A DNA stretch of 58,302 bases from Anaerolineales bacterium (GTDB lineage: Bacteria > Chloroflexota > Anaerolineae > Anaerolineales > UBA11579): NCBI GenBank assembly GCA_020059485.1, contig JAGVCA010000043.1, positions 1 through 58,302 on the forward strand. The letters are read 5' to 3'. Shown here piece after piece: positions 53,197-58,302 of the stretch. Position numbers and translations under genes: made by a program. The notes under the pieces are model-generated. The model was not told the DNA's origin and made no database searches. It saw nothing but the letters and a program-made list of their open reading frames with translations. Numbering within the stretch: the stretch's first letter is position 1; every line of letters starts with the position of its first letter.

Positions 53197-54075
53197 TCAG
53201 ATGGCCGAGTCTTTGGCAAAGGTGCCGTTACGGATATCCTCAAATACCTGCCGGATCTCTTCATCGGTGTTCATCACGAAGGGGCCATACGGCACAACCG
53301 GTTCCTGGAAGGGCGTGCCAGCCATCAGGACAAAGCGGACCGCTTTCGCCGGGCCGGCCTGGGCTTTCAGCCGTTCACCATCACCAAAGACCACCATCTT
53401 CGCGGCTTCCACAAATTCGCCCTCGCCCTGTTCATCGACCCCGAACAAGCCTTCACCCTGGAAGACGTAGGCGATGGCAGTGTTGCCTGCGGGGATGGCG
53501 ATCTCAAATTCTCCGCCTGATTCGATCAGTACATCCATGTACAGCGGCTGGGCAGCGATCTCGGTGGCCGTGCCGGTCTGGCTGCCATACTGCCCGGCAA
53601 TCAACCGTACCCGGACCGGGCCATCCACGACCTCCGGGATCTCATCGGCATTGATCTCCTGATAGCGCGGCAGGCTCATCTTTAATTTCGCCGGCAGGTT
53701 GACCCATAACTGAAAGCCATCCACCCGGCCGTTTGGGCCACGCTTAGGCAGTTCCTCGTGCAGGATGCCGCGCCCGCTGGTCATCCACTGCACTGCGCCC
53801 GGGCCGATCACGCCGGTGTTGCCCAGGCTGTCGCGGTGGCGGACATTGCCTTCCAGCATGTAGGTGACCGTTTCGATGCCGCGGTGGGGGTGGGTGGGGA
53901 AGCCGGTGATCGGTCCCTCGATCGGGTCATTGAAGGCAAAATGGTCGAACAGCAGGAAGGGGTCGAAGATGTTAGCGCGGCTGGGGCCAAACGAGCGGCG
54001 CAGCTTGACATCAGCGCCCTCGATCACCATCTGGGGAGGAATTACACGGGTCACTTTTCGCATTGTCTCTGTCAT
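53197..54075 (-). CDS. Pirin family protein
   Basis: The 292-residue protein has the bicupin pirin layout: DPFLLFDHFAF, FPTHPHRGIETVTYMLEG (metal-binding His pair), DSLGNTG, WMTSGRGILHEE (His and Glu ligands), then the C-terminal cupin ending YGPFVMNTDEEI. Bacterial pirins include quercetinase-like dioxygenases and redox regulators. ATG 54075 follows AAAGGTG. It is divergent from the TetR gene, with 214 bp between. Confidence 0.93.
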   Translation of the reverse strand: MTETMRKVTRVIPPQMVIEGADVKLRRSFGPSRANIFDPFLLFDHFAFNDPIEGPITGFPTHPHRGIETVTYMLEGNVRHRDSLGNTGVIGPGAVQWMTSGRGILHEELPKRGPNGRVDGFQLWVNLPAKLKMSLPRYQEINADEIPEVVDGPVRVRLIAGQYGSQTGTATEIAAQPLYMDVLIESGGEFEIAIPAGNTAIAYVFQGEGLFGVDEQGEGEFVEAAKMVVFGDGERLKAQAGPAKAVRFVLMAGTPFQEPVVPYGPFVMNTDEEIRQVFEDIRNGTFAKDSAI

Positions 54076-54258
54076 TATCACACCTTTTGGGTCAGTAATC
54101 TCCAAATATTATACGTCATAAAAACCGGTCACCCGGCTTAAGGTTCAGAGTATGCCAGACCAGCAGATATTACGAAATGGGGCGTGGAGTGAAATAGTTG
54201 TTGTTGGGTGAGGGGGTTGGGATCTACGGCCAATGGTGAAATATGTGATAAAATAAAA

Positions 54259-54272
54259 ACCGACCGGTCGGT
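54259..54272. promoter_or_regulatory. Perfect 14-bp palindrome, probable TetR operator
   Basis: ACCGACCGGTCGGT is a perfect palindrome 17 bp before the ATG of the TetR gene and just ahead of its ribosome binding site (GGAGGTG). Such ACCGACCGGTCGGT sites are recognised by many TetR-family repressors. The position implies autoregulation of the tetR-epimerase operon. Confidence 0.82.
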
Positions 54273-54289
54273 ATGTTTTTGGAGGTGAA

Positions 54290-54910
54290 ATGTCTGAATT
54301 CCAACCCAAACAGGAGCGTTCGGCCCACACCCGGGCCGAGATCCTGGCTGCGGCCCAAACCGCCTTTGCCCGCAGTGGCTATGAGTCTGCCACTGTGGCC
54401 GAGATCTGCGAACTGGCCGGGATCAGCAAAGGCGCGTTCTACCACCATTACCCCAGCAAGCAGTCGATCTATCTGGAATTGCTGCACGATTGGCTGGCGG
54501 ATTTTGACCGCGGCTTGCTGGCCTTGCGCGCCAGCGCCGAGAATGTGCCTGCCCTGCTCCGGGCGATGTCGGCCTCTTTTCCGGCCATCTTCCAGGTAGC
54601 GGAGGGTCAACTTCCGATCCTGCTGGATTTCTGGGTGCAGGCGGCGCGCGACCCGGCCATGTGGGAAGCGACCATCGCTCCGTTCGCGCGTTACTACGCC
54701 CTGATCACCGACCTGGTTCAGGATGGGATCTCCGAAGGCAGCCTACAGGCTGTAGAAGCCCGCCAGACCGCCCTGATCCTGGTCTCGATGGGCGTTGGCG
54801 CGCTGCTCCAGGGGTTATTGGCAGAGGACAGCGCCCAATGGGGCACAGTCGGGCAGGATGGGATCGAACTGATCTTGCATTCAATTGAAAGGAAACCTGA
54901 AGAGAGATGA
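54290..54910 (+). CDS. TetR family transcriptional regulator
   Basis: The 206-residue protein has an N-terminal TetR helix-turn-helix (about 13-58; TRAEILAAAQTAFARSGY, then VAEICELAGISKGAFYHHYP) and a helical ligand-binding domain. The end overlaps the epimerase gene by ATGA (54907-54910). GGAGGTG and a perfect palindrome lie upstream, so it most likely represses its own operon. The inducer is unknown. Confidence 0.92.
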   Translation: MSEFQPKQERSAHTRAEILAAAQTAFARSGYESATVAEICELAGISKGAFYHHYPSKQSIYLELLHDWLADFDRGLLALRASAENVPALLRAMSASFPAIFQVAEGQLPILLDFWVQAARDPAMWEATIAPFARYYALITDLVQDGISEGSLQAVEARQTALILVSMGVGALLQGLLAEDSAQWGTVGQDGIELILHSIERKPEER

Positions 54911-55863
54911 ACATACTGGTAACAGGCGCATTTGGCAATCTGGGGACATTCGCCCTGGAGGAACTGCTGGCCAAGGGGTATCAGGTCAGCGCCTTCGATC
55001 TTGGCACCCGCGTCAGCAAACGGAAAGCGGCCCGGTTTCGGGGGCGGATCCGGATGTTCTGGGGAGATATTCGCCGCAAGGAGGATCTGCGGCCGGCAGT
55101 CGCCGGGCAGGATGTGGTCATCCATCTGGCGGCGGTCATCCCGCATCTTTCTGCCACCGGGATCAACAGCGAGGACCAGCCTGTGTTTGCCGAAGCCGTG
55201 AATATTGGCGGGACCCGGAACCTAATCGAGGCGATCCTGGAACAGCCTTCCAGCCCGCGCCTGATCCTGGGCTCTTCGCTGCATGTTTACGGCCGGACGC
55301 AGAAACTGACCCCGCCGCGCCGCGCTTCCGATCCGGTCGCCCCGGTGGAACACTACGCCCGGCACAAGGTGCAAATGGAGCAGATGGTACGCACCTCGCC
55401 GCTGGTGTGGAGCATCTTCCGGTTTGCCGCCGCGCTGCCGGTCCGGCTGATCATTGACCCCGGGATGTTCCAGGTGCCGTTGGCCAACCGGATCGAATAT
55501 GTCCATGGACGGGATGTCGCGCTGGCGCTGGCCAATGCAGTCGTATGCGACCAGGTCTGGGGACGAACGCTGCTGATCGGCGGCGGCCGGGATTGTCAAT
55601 TGTACTACCGTGACATGATGGTTGAGGTATTGGGAGCGGCCGGGCTGTCGCTCCTCCCTGAGCAGGCTTTCGCGGAGGAGGAATTCAGCACCGATTGGCT
55701 GGATACGGAGGAGAGCCAGCGTCTGCTGCAGTACCAGCGCCGCACGCTGCGCGATTATACCGAGGAGATCAAGAAGAAACTGGGGATCGTACGGCATGTG
55801 GTGCGGATCTTCAATCCGCTGATCCAGCGCTGGCTGCTGAGCCGCTCGCCGTACCTGGGCTGA
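54907..55863 (+). CDS. NAD(P)-dependent epimerase/dehydratase (extended SDR)
   Basis: The 318-residue protein has the Rossmann motif TGAFGNLG (7-14), DIRRKEDL, HLAAVIPHL, a Ser-rich strand (LGSSLHVYG) and the catalytic YxxxK as YARHK (about 156-160), so it is an extended short-chain dehydrogenase. Sugar-nucleotide or terpenoid-like substrates are common for the group; none can be picked. It is translationally coupled to the TetR gene. Confidence 0.88.
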   Translation: MNILVTGAFGNLGTFALEELLAKGYQVSAFDLGTRVSKRKAARFRGRIRMFWGDIRRKEDLRPAVAGQDVVIHLAAVIPHLSATGINSEDQPVFAEAVNIGGTRNLIEAILEQPSSPRLILGSSLHVYGRTQKLTPPRRASDPVAPVEHYARHKVQMEQMVRTSPLVWSIFRFAAALPVRLIIDPGMFQVPLANRIEYVHGRDVALALANAVVCDQVWGRTLLIGGGRDCQLYYRDMMVEVLGAAGLSLLPEQAFAEEEFSTDWLDTEESQRLLQYQRRTLRDYTEEIKKKLGIVRHVVRIFNPLIQRWLLSRSPYLG

Positions 55864-55866
55864 TGG

Positions 55867-56544
55867 TCAGTTTTTGGGGTTATCCAGCCTGAGCCCGTGG
55901 CCGCGCACGGTGACGATGAAATTGAAGTCCGGCTGGATCTCGGTCAGCCGGTCCCGCAGCCGGCGCACGAGGGCATCCAGTGCCTGGTTCGAGACCTCGT
56001 AGGCCTGGTCTTTGCCCCAGACAGCCGCGATCAATTCATAACGCGTCACCACATCTCCATCGGCCTCAAATAATAATTCCAGCATGGTGAACTGGGCTAC
56101 GGAAAGCGGCGGAGAGAGTTCCTTGCCGTCGACAAACACCCGCCGGGTTTTCTTGTCCAGCATCAGTCGTTTCTTGATCTGCGGCTGGCCTTCAAGGCCG
56201 TCGGCGTCCAGGGGAACGGTGGCGTCTGAACTGAGGAAAACGAACTGCTGCGCCAGTGCGATCTGGATCGTATCACCATCCTGCAGTGGGGTGCTGCCGG
56301 CAACCCGGCTGCTGTTGAGATAAGTCCCGTTCTTGCTGTCGAGATCGATCAACTGCAATTCGCCATTCCGCAGGCTGATCCGGGCGTGGCGGCGGGAGAC
56401 TTGTTTGTCGGGGGTGATCACGATCACATCACAATCCCCATCCCGGCCGATGAGCAGGTCACGGTCGATGTTCCAGCGCTGGCCTTCCAGCGGGCCGGTC
56501 TGCGCAATCAGGACAGGCGTCTCTTGTTCCAGGTGGTTTTCCAT
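55867..56544 (-). CDS. FHA domain - winged-helix (OmpR/PhoB-type) regulator
   Basis: The 225-residue protein joins an FHA domain (about 10-105: LIGRDGDCDV, VSRRHARI, DLDSKNGTYLNS), which binds phosphothreonine, to an OmpR/PhoB-type winged-helix DNA-binding domain (about 125-222: LSVAQFTMLELLF, ALDALVRRLRDRL, TVRGHGLRL). There is no receiver domain. It is divergent from a Ser/Thr kinase with 70 bp between, so control by that kinase is likely. Confidence 0.92.
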   Translation of the reverse strand: MENHLEQETPVLIAQTGPLEGQRWNIDRDLLIGRDGDCDVIVITPDKQVSRRHARISLRNGELQLIDLDSKNGTYLNSSRVAGSTPLQDGDTIQIALAQQFVFLSSDATVPLDADGLEGQPQIKKRLMLDKKTRRVFVDGKELSPPLSVAQFTMLELLFEADGDVVTRYELIAAVWGKDQAYEVSNQALDALVRRLRDRLTEIQPDFNFIVTVRGHGLRLDNPKN

Positions 56545-56614
56545 AGGCTGGCCTCAGGTTATAATAGAACTCTACCGCAATATTTATAGTATACACGATG
56601 ATTGGGAAGCAGAA

Positions 56615-57601
56615 ATGAGCACGCTCAAACCTGGGGACATCCTGAAAGAACGCTACCGGATCAGCCGCTTCATCAGCCGCGGCGGGATGGGCAGCATCTA
56701 TCAGGCCGAGGACCTGCGCCTGGAAGGCCGGCAGTGCGCCATCAAAGAGGTCCGGCTGGATCCCTCGCTGCCGCAGGACACGAAAAAGCAGACCCGGGAT
56801 CAGTTTCAGCGCGAGGCAAATGTGCTGGCGCGCCTCGATCACCCCAATTTACCCAAGGTCTCTGACATCTTCACCGAGGGCCGCAGCGATTTCCTGGTGA
56901 TGGATTTCGTTCCGGGCAAGGACCTGCGGACACTGATGGTCGAAGCCCGGCAGCGCAAGGAATTCCTGCCGGAGCGCGATGTGCTGACCTGGACGAAACA
57001 GATCTGCGAGGCGCTGATGTTTCTTCATAGCCAGCAGCCCCCGATCCTGCACCGTGATATCAAACCCAGCAACCTGAAGTTGACCCCCAACGGGGTGGTC
57101 AAACTGGTCGATTTTGGCTTGGTCAAGATCCTATCGACCGATGATGCCACGATTACGATCGTACAGGGCCGCGGCACGGCATTGTATACCCCACTGGAAC
57201 AATATGGCGGCGATACTGGCCACACCGACGCCCGCAGCGATATTTACGCCTTGGGTGCCACGCTCTATCATCTGTTGACCAACACACCGCCGCTGGAAGC
57301 CCGCGAGCGATTCCTGCACCCCGACCGCGGTGTTCATATGCGCGAGATCAACGCGGAACTCAGCCCGCGCACCGAACGGGCGATCGAATGGGCGATCAGC
57401 CTGCACCCGGACCACCGCCCGGAGAGCATGTCTGTGTTCCGGGACGCACTGCTGGGCACCTGGAATCCGGATACCCGGCCAAGATCGTCGCTGCCTCCGC
57501 CTTCATTTGCAGATGTGATCTCTTCGGCGCGTGAGCGCGTCCTGATCTGGATCTCGGCCGGGCTGGTGATCCTCAGCCTGATCGCTACCCTGAACCATTA
57601 G
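56615..57601 (+). CDS. Ser/Thr protein kinase, tail-anchored
   Basis: The 328-residue protein has a Hanks-type kinase domain (about 14-275): GGMGSIYQA glycine loop, Lys44 in CAIKEV, HRDIKPSN (146-153), DFG (166-168) and the APE-region equivalent ALYTPLEQY. A Pro-rich linker and one C-terminal membrane helix (about 307-325) follow, with almost nothing outside, so it has no sensor domain. The start at 56615 is chosen as the first Met before the domain; longer frames run antisense through the FHA gene. Partner: the divergent FHA regulator. Confidence 0.93.
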   Translation: MSTLKPGDILKERYRISRFISRGGMGSIYQAEDLRLEGRQCAIKEVRLDPSLPQDTKKQTRDQFQREANVLARLDHPNLPKVSDIFTEGRSDFLVMDFVPGKDLRTLMVEARQRKEFLPERDVLTWTKQICEALMFLHSQQPPILHRDIKPSNLKLTPNGVVKLVDFGLVKILSTDDATITIVQGRGTALYTPLEQYGGDTGHTDARSDIYALGATLYHLLTNTPPLEARERFLHPDRGVHMREINAELSPRTERAIEWAISLHPDHRPESMSVFRDALLGTWNPDTRPRSSLPPPSFADVISSARERVLIWISAGLVILSLIATLNH

Positions 57602-57614
57602 AGCGAAAGCCGCG

Positions 57615-57950
57615 GTGAAGTTTTCCAAACCTGACCAATCCGATTATGCTCGTTCTGCCGCTTATCTTTTGATCTATCTGCTCGTGATCGGCGGCAGTGC
57701 ATTCAGGCTGCTGCCAGATCAGTGGTATCTGTGGGGCCTCCTGGTGCTGGCCGGGCTGGCGCTGCTGGTCAGCTGGCACCGCGGGCAGATGGTCTATCAG
57801 TGCCCGAAATGCGGGCATGTCTATAAACTTTCATTTTGGGTGGATCTGGTCGCACCGCATGGCGTGGACAAAGATGGGGCCTGGCTGCTGCTCCGCTGTC
57901 CGGCATGCCGGCAGCGCAGCAAGACCAGGGTGCTCAAGCGGGTGGAATAA
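57615..57950 (+). CDS. Small membrane protein with zinc ribbon
   Basis: The 111-residue protein has two membrane helices (about 14-30 and 38-55) and then a Cys4 ribbon (CPKCG at 64-68 and CPAC at about 94-97) ending in a basic tail. It begins 13 bp after the kinase stop and is probably cotranscribed. No family function is known. Confidence 0.65.
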   Translation: MKFSKPDQSDYARSAAYLLIYLLVIGGSAFRLLPDQWYLWGLLVLAGLALLVSWHRGQMVYQCPKCGHVYKLSFWVDLVAPHGVDKDGAWLLLRCPACRQRSKTRVLKRVE

Positions 57951-58140
57951 CTGCTGGGCTGGGATCGAGAACAATGATCGTCCCTGAGCCAAGAAAGAGA
58001 GGCAGACAGGTCAGTGCCTGTCTGGCCGGCGACCGAACCAATACGAAGGCGGTGTGAGACCCGGCCGGCTGATTACCGAAATAGTGGCTTGAAAGCCCCC
58101 GACTTTGAGCCGTGGGGATGAAAAGCCACGCGGGATTTGC
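57951..58140 (+). mobile_element. Possible IS200/IS605 right-end or omega-RNA-like remnant
   Basis: No gene fills this stretch. It contains a hairpin GGCAGACAGG / CCTGTCTGGCC (58001-58027) and then AAGCCCCCGACTTTGAGCCG running into TGGGGATG (from about 58095). The sequence of a C-rich arm, GACTTT and GTGGGGATG is the usual right-end hairpin downstream of tnpB, where the omega RNA scaffold is encoded. No tnpB or other TnpB-like protein sequence is present, so this would be a solo or decayed end. The assignment is from pattern memory only. Confidence 0.42.
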
Positions 58141-58169
58141 TTGTCTTGTATGCTGCGGTGTTGTATAAT
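58141..58169 (+). promoter_or_regulatory. Strong sigma-70-type promoter near the window end
   Basis: TTGTCT (58141-58146) and TATAAT (58164-58169) are 17 bp apart. The last 130 bases hold only a 26-codon frame from ATG 58209, so the true target (a gene or a stable RNA) lies beyond the window. Confidence 0.6.
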
Positions 58170-58302
58170 CTGAAACAAGAACAAATGTTTCATTGTGTTA
58201 GGGGGTTGATGTCGATCTTGCGCTGCAAGGCTGAGAGAGCCAGTGGCGTCGAGAATAAGTTTCCAAAGCACACAAGAAACGCGTTCTGATCGAAAACATC
58301 TC

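Noticed and set aside
57961-58057. Coding frame ending at 58057 after the zinc-ribbon gene
   Set aside because: It is short, has no ribosome binding site or domain, and overlaps palindromic sequence.

Overview
The window (58.3 kb, roughly 58-60% G+C) looks like chromosomal DNA of a Chloroflexota bacterium, probably from the Anaerolineae or a related class. This is inferred from the gene mix and not from a marker phylogeny. The pointers are a heliorhodopsin (a family reported mainly from monoderm bacteria and archaea), a bacterial Elp3, menaquinone synthesis (menA), aerobic CO-dehydrogenase-type hydroxylase genes, a single Flp pilin, LCP-type cell-wall attachment, and many lipoproteins and Thr/Pro-stalk surface proteins. 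No plasmid or phage backbone is seen.

Layout. 1-6.6 kb (+): a copper/electron-transfer island. It holds the end of a CopB-type (P1B-3) Cu-ATPase, a SHOCT protein, a YHS protein, a PCYCGC lipoprotein, a membrane CuA cupredoxin, a NapH-like polytopic ferredoxin, a CuA-cytochrome c fusion, two DUF1573 proteins and a Met/Gly-rich membrane protein. No oxidase or NosZ catalytic subunit accompanies it, so the terminal reaction is unknown. 6.7-7.4 kb: an IS200-like insertion with a frameshifted tnpA and a hairpin that hides its ribosome binding site. 7.6-12.0 kb (-): coxG-coxM-coxS-coxL-like molybdenum hydroxylase operon, bracketed by a 34-bp imperfect direct repeat. 12.2-18.0 kb (-): a tight CoA-biosynthesis operon, panB-panE-panC-coaX-deaminase-coaBC-VOC. 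18.0-22.5 kb: TPR-GGDEF diguanylate cyclase, two membrane proteins of unknown function, menA. 23.1-24.5 kb: dnaA with a strong terminator. 24.5-30.1 kb (-): LCP protein, recO and three membrane or zinc-ribbon proteins. 30.2-33.2 kb: Flp pilin, a methyltransferase, Elp3, a small monooxygenase-like protein. 33.4-33.7 kb: tRNA-Phe, tRNA-Gly and tRNA-Cys. 33.8-43.1 kb: a 1229-residue beta-helix surface protein, a DUF429 protein, tRNA-Pro and a 1334-residue ExeM/NucH-like extracellular nuclease. 43.2-53.1 kb: a VOC protein, several lipoproteins, the heliorhodopsin, a paralogue of the 24.5-kb membrane protein, a DUF3179 protein and two alpha/beta hydrolases. 53.2-58.3 kb: pirin, a TetR-epimerase operon with a perfect 14-bp palindrome, a divergent FHA-winged-helix / Ser-Thr kinase pair, a zinc-ribbon membrane protein, and a tail that resembles an IS200/IS605 right end (omega-RNA-like), followed by a good promoter leaving the window.

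How the genes fit together. The first island appears to move electrons from the quinone pool or cytoplasm (NapH-like FeS protein) to outward-facing CuA and haem c centres, beside copper export and thiol-rich lipoproteins. The cox-like operon supplies a cytoplasmic molybdenum hydroxylase that could feed electrons to menaquinone. The pan/coa genes together make CoA from ketoisovalerate, lacking only panD and the last two coa steps. The remainder is mixed housekeeping (dnaA, recO, elp3, tRNAs), signalling (GGDEF, kinase/FHA, TetR) and cell-surface functions.
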